A DNA stretch of 64,000 nt from Halorhabdus amylolytica (GCF_004944975.1 NZ_SPQG01000001.1:367116-431115); one strand, 5' to 3'; shown: positions 54,144-63,606, numbered from the stretch's first letter. Program-made: numbers and translations. Notes: generated from the letters alone by a model not told the origin.

Positions 54144-54701
54144 ATGAGCAAGATCACGTTCCGCGCCGACGACGACCTCGTCGCGCAACTGGAGGCGTTC
54201 GATGCCTCGAAGAGCGAGGTCATGCGCGAGGCGTTGCGGACCTACCTCGAGGATCCGGACGAGACGTCCCCTGCAGGGGAGACGTCGGAGTCCACCGCGT
54301 CCACGTCCGCGCCCACCTCGGCCGAGGAGAGTCTCGACGACCTCATCGAGGAGCGCGTCGACGCCGTCCTTGCCGATCGGCTCGGAGCCGTCGGACGAAC
54401 CCGGCCCCAGGACGTCAACGTCACCCTCTCGCTCGCCGACGCCGTCGTGACACCCGAAGGGACGACCGACGCCGGAGCCGACGCACGAACCGCCACTCCC
54501 GGAGAACGGGACGCCAGCGAGGACCGGACCTGCGCGAAGTGCGGCGAGACCGTCTCGGCAGAACACGTCTACTGCCCCAACTGCGGGGAAAAAGCCTCCC
54601 ACCGTGTTTTCTGTGAGTGCGGCGATGAACTCCGGTCGGACTGGGCGTTCTGCCCGAGCTGTGGGCGTCGGACGGCTGCCGCCGACGTGCTCGATCAGTA
54701 A
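54144..54701 (+). CDS. cdrL: CdrL-like ribbon-helix-helix/zinc-ribbon regulator
   Basis: A 185-residue protein. Residues 1-35 form a ribbon-helix-helix domain (SKITFRADDDLVAQLEAFDA, KSEVMREALRTYLED). A low-complexity Ser/Thr/Glu linker follows, then a C-terminal double zinc ribbon (CAKCGETV, YCPNCGEK, FCECGDEL, FCPSCGRR). Position directly upstream of cdrS-ftsZ2 and the architecture match CdrL, a regulator of the cdrS-ftsZ2 operon in Halobacterium. ATG 54144 is preferred to 54132 because it begins at the conserved MSKITFRADDD. Confidence 0.78.
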   Translation: MSKITFRADDDLVAQLEAFDASKSEVMREALRTYLEDPDETSPAGETSESTASTSAPTSAEESLDDLIEERVDAVLADRLGAVGRTRPQDVNVTLSLADAVVTPEGTTDAGADARTATPGERDASEDRTCAKCGETVSAEHVYCPNCGEKASHRVFCECGDELRSDWAFCPSCGRRTAAADVLDQ

Positions 54702-54753
54702 TCGGCGCGTAAACGTACCTCTCCGTGGTGTTTACGCCACTTCACCCGCTAGT

Positions 54754-54910
54754 GTCTTACACTCAGGGAAAGCTTTATAATGCCTCACTCTGTGGTACGG
54801 TAATGCGTAAGACGGGATCGTCTTACACCGTGGCGCACCGGGTGCCACCGGCCGCCGTCTGGCGGTTCATCGGTGTAAGACGAGCGGGCGACCCGCCGCG
54901 TCCGTCTTAC
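54754..54910 (+). promoter_or_regulatory. cdrS-ftsZ2 promoter region with five GTCTTAC/GTAAGAC sites
   Basis: TATA element CTTTATAAT at 54773-54781. Heptamers GTCTTAC or its complement lie at 54754-54760, 54807-54813, 54820-54826, 54875-54881 and 54904-54910. The second and third form a hairpin or operator GTAAGAC-N6-GTCTTAC at the expected transcription start. Likely binding sites for CdrL or CdrS (inference). Confidence 0.7.
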
Positions 54911-54943
54911 CCAAAGGGGAACGATAAAACATGGAGCGTGTGA
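54803..54943 (+). CDS. Candidate leaderless upstream frame overlapping cdrS
   Basis: An ATG at 54803 lies 26 nt after the TATA centre, the classic leaderless distance. The frame of 46 codons ([20 protein letters not shown] start) ends at 54943, 13 nt inside cdrS in another frame. It has no motif and may be a chance frame within a structured leader; if translated it would couple to cdrS. Confidence 0.3.
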   Translation: MRKTGSSYTVAHRVPPAAVWRFIGVRRAGDPPRPSYPKGNDKTWSV

Positions 54944-55119
54944 CACTACGGATTCCGAAGCAACAGATCGAGGAGGTCGAGCAAATGGTCGAGACGGGGG
55001 AGTACCCCAACCGGAGCGAGGCGATCCGGTCGGCCGTCCGGGAGATGCTCGCCGAACAGGACACGGGCAAGGAGCGACCGTCCGAGAAACGCAAGCGTCG
55101 CACCTGGGCGAAGGTGTAG
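54931..55119 (+). CDS. cdrS: CdrS, short ribbon-helix-helix cell-division regulator
   Basis: A 62-residue ribbon-helix-helix protein: strand RVTLRIPK, helices [15 protein letters not shown] and [16 protein letters not shown], and a basic tail ([11 protein letters not shown]). In Halobacterium the homologue controls ftsZ2 and division timing. It is separated from ftsZ2 by only 3 bp, so they share a transcript. Confidence 0.9.
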   Translation: MERVTLRIPKQQIEEVEQMVETGEYPNRSEAIRSAVREMLAEQDTGKERPSEKRKRRTWAKV

Positions 55120-55122
55120 ACC

Positions 55123-56337
55123 ATGCAGGACATAGTCAACTCGGCCCTGAAACACGAGGAGGAGGAACAGCGCGAGATGGACGCCGACGACGACGAGTTC
55201 GGCGATCCGCGTATCGTGATCGTCGGCTGTGGCGGTGCCGGTAACAACACCGTCAATCGGCTGTACAACATCGGCGTCGAAGGCGCCGACACGATCGCGC
55301 TGAATACCGACAAGCAGCACCTCAAGATGATCGAGGCCGACACGAAGATCCTTGTCGGCAAATCCCTCACCAACGGACTCGGGGCGGGCGGCGATCCCTC
55401 GATGGGCGAGCGCGCCACCGAAATGGCCCAGGGCACGATCAAGGAAGTGCTGGGCGACGCCGACCTCGTGTTCGTGACGGCAGGCATGGGCGGCGGGACC
55501 GGGACCGGCGCGGCCCCCGTCGTCTCGAAGATCGCCAAGGAGCAGGGTGCGATCGTCGTCGGCATGGTCTCGACGCCGTTCAACGTAGAGCGGGCGCGGA
55601 CGGTCAAGGCCGAAGAGGGTCTCGAAAACCTGCGCAACGAGGCCGACTCGATCATCGTCCTGGACAACAACCGCCTGCTGGATTACGTCCCGAACCTACC
55701 GATCGGGAAAGCCTTCTCGGTGATGGACCAGATCATCGCCGAGACGGTCAAGGGGATCTCCGAGACGATCACCCAGCCGTCGCTGATCAACCTGGACTAC
55801 GCGGACATGTCCGCGATCATGAACCAGGGCGGCGTCGCGGTGATGCTCGTCGGCGAGACCCAGGACAAGAACAAGACCCAGGAGGTCGTGAGCGACGCGA
55901 TGAACCACCCGCTGCTGGACGTCGACTACCGCGGCGCAAGCGGCGGCCTAGTCCACATCACGGGCGGCCCCGACCTGACGCTCGACGAGGCCGAGGGGAT
56001 CGCGAGTAACATCACCGACCGCCTGGAGGCCAACGCCAACGTCATCTGGGGTGCCCGCATCGAGGAGGAGTACAAGGGCAAAGTCCGCGTCATGGCGATC
56101 ATGACCGGCGTCCAGTCGGCGCAGGTCCTGGGTCCGACGACCCAGAAGCAGGCCAACAAGTCCCGGGCCGCGATCGACGGCGAGGACATCGACGACAGCG
56201 CCTTCGACGCCGCCAGCAACGTGGACAGCGACTTCGGCGGGAGTTCGAGTTCCGGCGGACGGAGCTTCGGCGAGACTGACGGCGGTCGAGACGCGGTCGA
56301 GAAGAACAACGGACTCGACGTCGTTCGGACGGACTGA
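55123..56337 (+). CDS. ftsZ2: Cell division GTPase FtsZ2
   Basis: A 404-residue tubulin homologue that forms the constricting division ring in haloarchaea. N-terminal [16 protein letters not shown] is of FtsZ2 rather than FtsZ1 type. GTP-binding [17 protein letters not shown], tubulin signature [13 protein letters not shown]7 loop [11 protein letters not shown], and an acidic Ser/Gly-rich C-terminal tail. The cdrS-ftsZ2 arrangement supports the paralogue assignment. Confidence 0.94.
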   Translation: MQDIVNSALKHEEEEQREMDADDDEFGDPRIVIVGCGGAGNNTVNRLYNIGVEGADTIALNTDKQHLKMIEADTKILVGKSLTNGLGAGGDPSMGERATEMAQGTIKEVLGDADLVFVTAGMGGGTGTGAAPVVSKIAKEQGAIVVGMVSTPFNVERARTVKAEEGLENLRNEADSIIVLDNNRLLDYVPNLPIGKAFSVMDQIIAETVKGISETITQPSLINLDYADMSAIMNQGGVAVMLVGETQDKNKTQEVVSDAMNHPLLDVDYRGASGGLVHITGGPDLTLDEAEGIASNITDRLEANANVIWGARIEEEYKGKVRVMAIMTGVQSAQVLGPTTQKQANKSRAAIDGEDIDDSAFDAASNVDSDFGGSSSSGGRSFGETDGGRDAVEKNNGLDVVRTD

Positions 56338-56361
56338 ACGCCGTTCCGCTTTTCTTTGTCG

Positions 56362-57318
56362 TCAAGCGTCCAGCGCGTCCAGCAACTGGCACTTCCGGCA
56401 ACGACCGCCAGTCGTCGGCGCACCACAGGTGTCACAGGACGTATACGAACGGTCGCGGTCGACACTCCGAGACGCCTGGCGGGCCAATCGCTCGTACCCG
56501 GCCATGATCGAATGGCGCGTCCCCGGATGACTCTCTTCGAGTTCGTACAGCAGCGACTGAATTTTCCCCCGGAAGGACTCCGACGCATGGGGACACTCCG
56601 TGATGTGGGCCGGGAGGTCACGAAGTCGAGCGTACAGCGCGACCTCTTTCTCGGGGACGTCCCGGAGCGGCTTGGCGCGGGGGACGTGACGATCGGTCAG
56701 CGTCCGCTCGGGAAGTGGGCCGAGGCTGGCGTCGAAGTGTTTGGCCATCTGCTCGACATCGCCCTCCAGGAAGTTCATCATCGCGGTCTCGGCCTCGTCG
56801 TCGAGGTTGTGCCCGGTTAACAGGAGGTCGGCGTCGTCCTCCTCGGCGTATGCCGAGAGGAGATCACGGCGGAACACGCCACAGTAGGCACACGCAGCCA
56901 TACTCTCGGGATCGTCTTCGACGACCTCGTCCATCCGAACGTCGAACTCCTCGGCATAGCTCACCGTTTCGTGGTGGATCTCCAGATCGGACGTTAAGTC
57001 CTCGGCCGCTGCCAGACTCTCGTCACGATAGCCTTCGATCCCTTCGTGGATCGAAAGTGCGAACAGTTCGATCCGGGGGTCCTCGGCGAAGGTCTCCGCG
57101 AGGATCTGCGCGAGGGCGACACTGTCTTTCCCGCCCGACAGCCCGATCAGCCAGGTCACTGGCTTCTCGGGCGTGGCGGCCTCGGGGACGAGACCGTCCT
57201 CCCGGATGCGCCGCCGGACGCGTTTCTCGACGGACCGCCGGAAATGTGTTTCACAGAGGTGCGCCCCGGAGTAGGCCGCGTGCATGACCGCTGGCTCACC
57301 GCACCGATCGCAATCCAT
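56362..57318 (-). CDS. ncsA: tRNA 2-thiolation protein NcsA (TtuA/Ctu1 family)
   Basis: A 318-residue ATPase that adenylates U34 (or U54) of tRNA for 2-thiouridine formation, with sulfur from SAMP proteins in haloarchaea. N-terminal zinc fingers (CDRCGEPA, LCETHF), PP-loop LIGLSGGKDSVALAQ (about residues 55-69), catalytic Cys pair region ACAYCGVFRR and LLTGHNLDDEAET, and a C-terminal zinc finger (SCDTCGAP, CRKCQLL). ATG 57318 (MDCDRCGEP) is set by the first zinc finger. Confidence 0.9.
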   Translation of the reverse strand: MDCDRCGEPAVMHAAYSGAHLCETHFRRSVEKRVRRRIREDGLVPEAATPEKPVTWLIGLSGGKDSVALAQILAETFAEDPRIELFALSIHEGIEGYRDESLAAAEDLTSDLEIHHETVSYAEEFDVRMDEVVEDDPESMAACAYCGVFRRDLLSAYAEEDDADLLLTGHNLDDEAETAMMNFLEGDVEQMAKHFDASLGPLPERTLTDRHVPRAKPLRDVPEKEVALYARLRDLPAHITECPHASESFRGKIQSLLYELEESHPGTRHSIMAGYERLARQASRSVDRDRSYTSCDTCGAPTTGGRCRKCQLLDALDA

Positions 57319-57429
57319 CGACGTCCGGTAGCCGATCGAGGCGGGTATGGATTTCGCTCCCGACATCGCGTCGAGACCACTGCCGCCGGTCGGGCAACCG
57401 TTTTGTCCGTCGACCCTCAATCGACGACG

Positions 57430-58083
57430 ATGACCGAACTCGACCGCGAGACGGCGGTCGACCGGCTCGAAGAACTCGTCGAGACCGTCGATCGCGAGAC
57501 GATGCCCGTCCCCGTCAGGGAGATCTGGGTCTACGGCGACCTGGCTCTCGGAGTGGATCCCGTCGAGCGCCTAGACGTCTACCTCACGAAAGACCTCCTG
57601 TTCGGCCAGGCGACCGACGAAGCACAGACGCTCGATTCGGAACTGGGTGTCGAAGGGGTCGGCGAGACGGTCCGAACCGAGTGGGCCCGCGAGCACCCCG
57701 AATTCGTCACAGCGAACCCCAGTGGGCACGTCGCGCCCGAGAAGTGTCTCGCCGAGCACCTCCTCGCCGAGGGCGAGTCGATCCACCTCGAGGTCTGTAA
57801 CGCCTCCTTCGAGGACAACGTCACCCGCCGACTGGAGGGGTCGCTCGCGCGGGAGGACTACGAACACGTCCTCGATCCCCGCGGCGTTTGCCTGTGGATC
57901 GACGGCCGACGCTCGGCCGAGGCCTTCGAGAAACTCCGGGCGGGCGAGTATGTCTTCCCGACACTGGTCGGCGCGTTGGAACAACTCGGTGCCGACGAAA
58001 ACGAAGCCACCGCGGCGGCCGAGACGGTGAACGACCGTCGCGAGCGCCAGGATGGAACCACCGTCCGGGGTGACGTGCTCTGA
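57430..58083 (+). CDS. Haloarchaeal conserved protein (DUF7095-like)
   Basis: A 217-residue acidic soluble protein: MPVPVREIWVYGDLALGVDP, RLDVYLTKDLLFG, HVAPEKCLAEHLLAEGE, RGVCLWIDGRRSAEAFEKL. The family is restricted to halophiles as far as I recall (DUF7095) and has no known function. ATG 57430 is 112 bp from the divergent ncsA start. Confidence 0.65.
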   Translation: MTELDRETAVDRLEELVETVDRETMPVPVREIWVYGDLALGVDPVERLDVYLTKDLLFGQATDEAQTLDSELGVEGVGETVRTEWAREHPEFVTANPSGHVAPEKCLAEHLLAEGESIHLEVCNASFEDNVTRRLEGSLAREDYEHVLDPRGVCLWIDGRRSAEAFEKLRAGEYVFPTLVGALEQLGADENEATAAAETVNDRRERQDGTTVRGDVL

Positions 58084-58087
58084 GAGA

Positions 58088-58876
58088 TCACGTCCGTCCG
58101 ATCGCGACGTAGAACGGGACCGTCTCGGTTCGTTCGTAGGTACCGTCCCGCATCTGCTCGATGACGGTCCGTCCCATCTCGCGCCAGTCGGCCCGGAGGT
58201 CGTCGTAGTCGGCCGCCGAGAGCCCGCCGGCGAGCATCGTCTCCCGATCGGCAGCCAGTCCCCCGCCGCTGGCTTTCCGACGCGCGGCCTCTAAATCCGC
58301 CGTCGAATACGGCTGCGTGACTGTCCGCTCGTGATCGTACCGGGAGACATCGACCGACTGCAGGCTCGCAGCCTCCAGTAACGGTCGGAGCGACGAGCCG
58401 AGAGCGGTGTCCGTCTCGACGCCTTCGAAATAGTGGCGCCGCGCCTTCCGTGCCAGGGCCGACTCCGTGTCGACGGTCGACCGCACTGTGACATCGTCGT
58501 TGTCCGGTTCGATCACCGCGACAGCGTCGCTGGCAACGCGAGCGAACTCCTCTATGGCCGCGACCGGTTCGAGGAGGTTGACCAACAGCGCCTGACAGAC
58601 GACCAGATCGAACGTGTCATCGTCGAACGGGAGCCGATACGCGTCGCCGACGGTGATCGGCGGATCGATGTGTGCGAGGAGTTCAGGGTCGGCGTCACAG
58701 CCGACGACTGTCCCATCGGTCTCCTCGCGAAGTACGCGAGTGAGTTCGCCCGTGCCACAGCCGACATCCAGTATCTCATCGCGTCCCGGGAGGTCAAGGG
58801 CTGACAGGGCCTGTCGGGACTCCCCCCACATGCCACGGCGCGTGTGGGTGAGATACTCGGCGTCGAACCGGCGCAT
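58088..58876 (-). CDS. SAM-dependent methyltransferase
   Basis: A 262-residue class I methyltransferase. MRRFDAEYLTHTRRGMW start, motif I ILDVGCGTGELTRVL (about residues 35-49), acidic residue in VVGCDADPELL, motif IV FDLVVCQALLVNLLEP. The C-terminal half has the RRKASGGGLAADRE segment. Substrate unknown. Convergent with the upstream gene, with 4 bp between stops. Confidence 0.8.
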   Translation of the reverse strand: MRRFDAEYLTHTRRGMWGESRQALSALDLPGRDEILDVGCGTGELTRVLREETDGTVVGCDADPELLAHIDPPITVGDAYRLPFDDDTFDLVVCQALLVNLLEPVAAIEEFARVASDAVAVIEPDNDDVTVRSTVDTESALARKARRHYFEGVETDTALGSSLRPLLEAASLQSVDVSRYDHERTVTQPYSTADLEAARRKASGGGLAADRETMLAGGLSAADYDDLRADWREMGRTVIEQMRDGTYERTETVPFYVAIGRT

Positions 58877-58933
58877 ACGCCCCTGATGGTCACTTCGAGT
58901 GAAAAGGGAGTCGATCCCGGGAACGTCGTCCGG

Positions 58934-59770
58934 TCACGACCAGTCCTCACGCAGTTCTCGGGCCCGATCGACGTTCCAGGCGAACCCGCGACCGTCCTCT
59001 GTAGGCGTCTCCAGAACGAACGGCAGTTCACGGAGATTGGGGTGGTTCACGACGGCGGCAATTCCCTCCGCACCGATTTCACCCTCGCCGAGGTGTGCGT
59101 GTTCGTCCTTGTTCGTCCCGCAAGCGTGTTTCGAGTCGTTGAGATGGAGACACTCCAGGGCATCCAATCCGACCTGTTCCGCGAATTCGTCGACGGTTTC
59201 CGCAACAGCGTCCGGCGTCGAGAGGTCGTAGCCGGCGGCGAAGAGATGGGCCGTGTCCAGGCAGATCCCGATATCCTGGTCACTGCGCTCTAAAATCCCG
59301 GCCAGATGGTCGAACTCGCCGCCGAGTTTCGTCCCGCTGCCAGCGTCCGATTCGACGAGGACGGTCACGTCCTCGGGCACGTCAAGTTCGTCCAAAGCGC
59401 TCGCGGCGTTGTCGAGACCCTGCTCAACGCCCGCACCCGTGTGCGCACCGAGGTGGACGTTTACGTACTCGACGCCGAGGCGATCGGCGGCCTCGACTTC
59501 CTGTTGCATGGAGTCGATCGACTTCTCGCGGAGGTCGTCTTTGGGAGTACAGAGGTTCACCAGATACGACGAGTGGATCACCCAGGGCTCGACGTCAGCC
59601 TCGGCCGAGCGCTCGCGGAAGGCTGCCGCCTCACTCTCCTCGATCGAAGGATCCTGCCAGACCTGCGGGGAATGGGAAAAGATCTGTCCACAGTTGCCGT
59701 CGTATTCGAGTTGTTCTTCGACCGCGTTGGAGACGCCGCCCGCGATCGAGGTGTGTGCACCGATTTTCAT
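58934..59770 (-). CDS. nfo: Deoxyribonuclease IV (endonuclease IV)
   Basis: A 278-residue AP endonuclease of base-excision repair that uses three zinc ions in a TIM barrel. [20 protein letters not shown] start, HSSYLVNLC, the [12 protein letters not shown] ligand strand, [33 protein letters not shown] and [21 protein letters not shown]. All conserved His, Glu and Asp ligands are visible. ATG 59770 is unambiguous. Confidence 0.94.
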   Translation of the reverse strand: MKIGAHTSIAGGVSNAVEEQLEYDGNCGQIFSHSPQVWQDPSIEESEAAAFRERSAEADVEPWVIHSSYLVNLCTPKDDLREKSIDSMQQEVEAADRLGVEYVNVHLGAHTGAGVEQGLDNAASALDELDVPEDVTVLVESDAGSGTKLGGEFDHLAGILERSDQDIGICLDTAHLFAAGYDLSTPDAVAETVDEFAEQVGLDALECLHLNDSKHACGTNKDEHAHLGEGEIGAEGIAAVVNHPNLRELPFVLETPTEDGRGFAWNVDRARELREDWS

Positions 59771-59926
59771 ACTCTCCCCCTCGGCTGGCGGCGGCAAAAT
59801 CGCTTCGACAGCGACAACCGACGCTGATCGCGATTATCGAAGTTCGATATATCGATATACACTTTAATGCCGGGATTTCACCCCGACGCGCCGGGCTTTT
59901 GACCGGGAGTCCCCTACGGAGCGGTG

Positions 59927-60829
59927 ATGGTCTCGAACGTCGCGCCGGTGCTCGCCGAGCTGGAGCCCGAGGACTTCCACCTGTTGTCCGGTATCGAGCA
60001 GGGGATGCGCTTCTCGGAGTGGGTCGCGCGCGGGAAGATCCCGGAGTACGCCCGGTTGACTTCCGAGGACGTCGACTACCGGCTGGATCGCTGCGAGGAC
60101 CGCGGGCTGATAGAGCGGAAGACGATCCAGTATACGGGCTTTCGGCTTACCTTCGAGGGGTACGATGCACTGGCGTTACATACGTTCGCCGAGCGAGACA
60201 GCATCGAGGGGGTCGGTTCGAGTCTCGGCGTCGGCAAGGAAAGCGACGTCTACGAGGTCCAGTCCTACAAACCTCTGGCGCTGAAGTACCACCGCGAGGG
60301 CTATACGAACTTCCGGGAAGTGATGCGAGAACGGGAGTACACGGCCGACCGCGAACACGTTTCCTGGCTATATACGGCCCGAAAAGCGGCGGAACGCGAG
60401 TACACCGTTCTCGAGGAGCTATACCCTGGGGTTAGCGTCCCGAGACCAGTCGATCACAACCGTCACGCGATCGTCATGGAGCGGATGGACGGGGTCGAAC
60501 TCTCCCGAACCAAACTCGAGGACGAGCAGGTGCGTCCCGTCCTAGATCTGATCCTCCGAGAAGTACAAAACGCCTACAAGGAGGGATACGTCCACGCGGA
60601 CATGAGCGAGTACAACGTCTTCGTCCACGAACAGGGGGTGACAGTCTTCGACTGGCCCCAGGCGGTCGAAACCGAACACGAGAATGCGCGGGAACTGCTC
60701 GATCGCGACATCGAGAACGTCCTCGGCTACTTCGAGCGGAAATACCCCCGTGCCGTCGACGACGTGGACAGCACCGACCTCGCCACCGTTATCGCGGACG
60801 GGGGCTTCGAGTCGATCGACGCGGTCTGA
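59927..60829 (+). CDS. rio2: Serine/threonine kinase Rio2
   Basis: A 300-residue atypical kinase/ATPase that matures the 30S subunit. N-terminal Rio2 winged helix (residues 5-85, with FTPGI-like FHLLSGIEQGMRF), ATP loop EGVGSSLGVGKESDVYEV, Lys in LALKYHREG, catalytic loop VHADMSEYNVFV and metal loop VFDWPQAVET. GTG 59924 immediately precedes ATG 59927. The 150-bp region before it carries TATATCGATATACACTTTAA. Confidence 0.92.
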   Translation: MVSNVAPVLAELEPEDFHLLSGIEQGMRFSEWVARGKIPEYARLTSEDVDYRLDRCEDRGLIERKTIQYTGFRLTFEGYDALALHTFAERDSIEGVGSSLGVGKESDVYEVQSYKPLALKYHREGYTNFREVMREREYTADREHVSWLYTARKAAEREYTVLEELYPGVSVPRPVDHNRHAIVMERMDGVELSRTKLEDEQVRPVLDLILREVQNAYKEGYVHADMSEYNVFVHEQGVTVFDWPQAVETEHENARELLDRDIENVLGYFERKYPRAVDDVDSTDLATVIADGGFESIDAV

Positions 60830-60967
60830 AGGAGTGAGCTCCCGTTTTCTCATACCCGCGAGAGATATCGACGAACGAATCGTGTGTGCCGAATCTATAA
60901 ACCAATAATCGCTATAATAAATTAGTAGGCGGCGTGATTTGGTGTGGATCGACCGGGACAGAACCAC

Positions 60968-61560
60968 AGAGAGTTAATTGCGGGCGTGCTCGATCCACCC
61001 TCGAAGTTCAGCCGGGCAACAGTCGGTCGATCCCGGCCCCTCCATGTCGACGATGATGTCGCCCTCGTCTCGAACTACCGTCAGTATATTTGATAGGATA
61101 GGGACACTGCTCCCGAGTTCGTGAATCACAGGAGCTATTCGAGGCGTCGGGCGTGATGCGACGAGCCTGGATGTCTTCGAGTTGGGCGCCCCAGTCGCCG
61201 ACCGTCCGTCGTCCAGAGGAACATCGACGCTTGCCCGGAGAGTTCAGTCAACATCGGCTGACGGTTGTGTGGCGTCTGTCCAGAGTACACGACTTCGAGC
61301 AGACCGGAGATCGTTCGTACCTCGCCGGAAGCGTGTCGATCCCTTCGACTGTCAAGGAGACGATCATCCCGCCCCACCAGAGAGGATAGATGTCACGGAT
61401 GAACTCTTCGAAACAGACGTATACCAGTGGATACCGCTGGGGCTTCCGGTCGGTTCCCAGACGGACCACAGGCAGGTCTGGCAGTACAACTGGAACAGAA
61501 GGGAGATGGCCGGACGTCCTCTCCGAAGCGAGTTCGAATTCCTTAAGAGGACAAACGAAG
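60968..61560 (-). pseudogene. Probable pseudogene spread over three frames
   Basis: On the minus strand three protein-like segments follow each other in different frames: YPLVYVCFEEFIRDIYPLWW plus GGMIVSLTVEGIDTLPA; ISGLLEVVYSGQTPHNRQPM and LTELSGQASMFLWTTDG; and VIHELGSSVPILSNILTVVR with DEGDIIVDMEGPGSTDCCPA, ending ELRGWIEHARN and a stop near 60974. Segment order is consistent with one decayed gene. Family not recognised. Flanking 60830-60967 shows nothing. Confidence 0.45.
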
Positions 61561-61574
61561 TAGATTGAATGACT

Positions 61575-61638
61575 CGCTGGTCGGCGGGCAACCAGCGGGC
61601 ACCTGCCCACGCAGGTCGGGATGTGGCCGCTCGGCGGC
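61575..61638 (+). promoter_or_regulatory. Three consecutive hairpins in the rpl15e leader
   Basis: CGCTGGT/ACCAGCG (61575-61581, 61591-61597), ACCTGC/GCAGGT (61601-61606, 61611-61616) and GCCGC/GCGGC (61626-61630, 61634-61638). All stems are perfect. They precede the L15e ATG by 28 nt. May be an autoregulatory rRNA mimic or a small structured RNA. Confidence 0.5.
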
Positions 61639-61666
61639 TGAACCACTCAACGCCCGCGGTGAAATC

Positions 61667-62257
61667 ATGGCACGGAGCTTCTACTCACACATCCGAGACG
61701 CCTGGAAGGACCCGGACGACGGCAAACTCGCCGAACTCCAGTGGCAACGCATGCAGGAGTGGCGCGAACAGGGCGCCATCGAGCGCGTCGAGCGACCGAC
61801 CCGCCTCGACCGCGCCCGATCGCTGGGCTATAAAGCCAAACAGGGAATCGTCGTTGCGCGCGCAAGCGTCCGCAAGGGCAGCGCGCGCAAGCGGCGACAC
61901 AAGGCCGGCCGGCGCTCGAAGCGACAGGGCGTGACCCGGATCACTCGCCGGAAGAACCTCCAACGGGTGGCCGAGGAACGCGTCACCAAGAAGTACGCCA
62001 ACCTCCGTGTACTCAACTCCTACTGGGTCGGCGAGGACGGCAGCCAGAAGTGGTTCGAAGTGATCCTCGTGGATCCGAACCACCCCGCGATCGAGAACGA
62101 CGACGACCTCAACTGGATCTGCGACGACGACCACGCCGAACGGGCGCTTCGCGGCCTGACGAGCGCGGGCAAGCGCAACCGCGGCCTCGACGTCCGTGGA
62201 AAGGGTGCCGAACACACTCGTCCGAGCAACAGTAGCGATCGCAACCGCGCGAAGTAA
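61667..62257 (+). CDS. rpl15e: 50S ribosomal protein L15e
   Basis: A 196-residue ribosomal protein. MARSFYSHIRDAWKDPDDG start, basic body with SLGYKAKQGIVVARASVRKG and RHKAGRRSKRQGV, LRVLNSYWVGEDG and the tail RGLTSAGKRNRGL. A GGTGA Shine-Dalgarno-like element lies 6-8 nt before ATG 61667; the longer frame upstream is the structured leader. Confidence 0.95.
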   Translation: MARSFYSHIRDAWKDPDDGKLAELQWQRMQEWREQGAIERVERPTRLDRARSLGYKAKQGIVVARASVRKGSARKRRHKAGRRSKRQGVTRITRRKNLQRVAEERVTKKYANLRVLNSYWVGEDGSQKWFEVILVDPNHPAIENDDDLNWICDDDHAERALRGLTSAGKRNRGLDVRGKGAEHTRPSNSSDRNRAK

Positions 62258-62386
62258 TCCGACGGTTTTCGCGGATCGGTTTCGAAACTCCCGATAGCGA
62301 CTGGTGATTGCACTGTCGGTAAATCAGTGAGTGTTGGAACTCGGAACGAAGATCGAATCAAAACGACGAAAACAGCGAGACAACAG

Positions 62387-62995
62387 TTATCGCGCGGCGG
62401 CCGCGACGCGTTCTTTCTCCTCTTTCTGGTTGACGGCGTAGGTAGAGACGTCGTTGTTAGCGGCGCCAATCAGTTGCCCGGCGAGGGCCTCCTCGGCGTC
62501 GGTCGGCGTCTTGAAGGAGTCGTTGTAGACGCCTTCCGCGAGGAACTTCAGTGCCTGGTCGACGCGCCGTTGCGGGGAGATGTCGACGGCCTTGGGGACG
62601 GAGATCCCACCATACTTGAGTCGGACAGTCTCCTCGCGGGGAGCGCTGTTCTCGATCGCACGGACGAGCACCTGGATCGGATTCTCGTCGGTACGCTCGT
62701 GGACGATCTCGAAGGCCTCCCGGACCATTCGGGTGGTTTGCTGTTTCTTGCCCGTGTTCTCGTCGGTCTGCATGAGACGGTTGATCAACCGCTCGACGAT
62801 GGAGATCTCGGATTTCTGGAACTGTTTGGTGGCGTGACGACCCATCGTGTGGGCGATGGGCGTGATCGTGACGTACCGTTCGGTCGAAGGATCCTGGAAC
62901 TCGATGTCGTCGGTCGACCAGCGACCGAACAGTTTCGCACCAGTCGCGCCCCCATCGCCGTCGGATTCGGACTCTGAGTCTGTCTCGGCACTCAT
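62387..62995 (-). CDS. rps7: 30S ribosomal protein S7
   Basis: A 202-residue primary 16S rRNA-binding protein. An acidic N-terminal extension (SAETDSESESDGDGG) typical of halophiles precedes the conserved core LFGRWSTDDIEF, TPIAHTMGRHATKQF, VERLINRLMQT and SPQRRVDQALKFL. It starts 2 bp after the rps12 stop, as in the archaeal str operon. Confidence 0.96.
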   Translation of the reverse strand: MSAETDSESESDGDGGATGAKLFGRWSTDDIEFQDPSTERYVTITPIAHTMGRHATKQFQKSEISIVERLINRLMQTDENTGKKQQTTRMVREAFEIVHERTDENPIQVLVRAIENSAPREETVRLKYGGISVPKAVDISPQRRVDQALKFLAEGVYNDSFKTPTDAEEALAGQLIGAANNDVSTYAVNQKEEKERVAAAAR

Positions 62996-62997
62996 GG

Positions 62998-63426
62998 TTA
63001 TCGCACCGGTTTCTCGGCGTTGCCGCGGACGAGTTCGATCATCGAGACACCGTTGACCTTCTCGACCTTGTAGTTGACCCCGGAGAGGTCACCCATCGCG
63101 CGACCCTTCGCGCCGCCGATACCCGCGATGGTCACCTCGTCGTGCTCGTCGATGAACGAGATAGCACCGTCGCCGGGACAGAACGCCGTGACCTGTTTAC
63201 CGTTCTTGATCAACTGGACCCGGACACACTTCCGGATCGCCGAGTTGGGCTGTTTGGCCTCGATGCCGACCTTCTCTAAGACGATGCCGCGACCCTGGGG
63301 GGCACCCTCGAGAGGATCGGACTTTGCCCCGAGCCCGCGCTCCCGTCGGGCGTACTTCGAGTCGGACCACCGGTGTTGCTGGCGGTCCTTCTTGAGTTTG
63401 CGTGCGGCGTACTTGCCGTTTGCCAT
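62998..63426 (-). CDS. rps12: 30S ribosomal protein S12
   Basis: A 142-residue decoding-site protein. [20 protein letters not shown], the universally conserved [20 protein letters not shown], and the hydroxylation-region motif [17 protein letters not shown] with [18 protein letters not shown]. The lysines whose mutation gives streptomycin resistance in bacteria lie in the QPNSA loop region. First gene of the str-type operon within this window. Confidence 0.97.
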   Translation of the reverse strand: MANGKYAARKLKKDRQQHRWSDSKYARRERGLGAKSDPLEGAPQGRGIVLEKVGIEAKQPNSAIRKCVRVQLIKNGKQVTAFCPGDGAISFIDEHDEVTIAGIGGAKGRAMGDLSGVNYKVEKVNGVSMIELVRGNAEKPVR

Positions 63427-63606
63427 AGTGACCGTGGATACCCCGTGAAGCTACTTAAGCGTCTTCTTTTCGACGCCAGACCAGAGGACATCGCAGTCTC
63501 GAGGAAACGACGGCAGCGACAACTGTCGACATCAAATTATCTTGTTTGATACTGCTGGGATAATCTTTACGCGAGTACCTGAAAGATACTGTGACAGAGA
63601 TCATTG

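Noticed and set aside
58130-58150. Another GGTACC-containing site as thiamine operator
   Set aside because: Only the six-base core is symmetric and it lies inside the methyltransferase coding region; the same holds for GGTACC at about 13245, 31870 and 47957.
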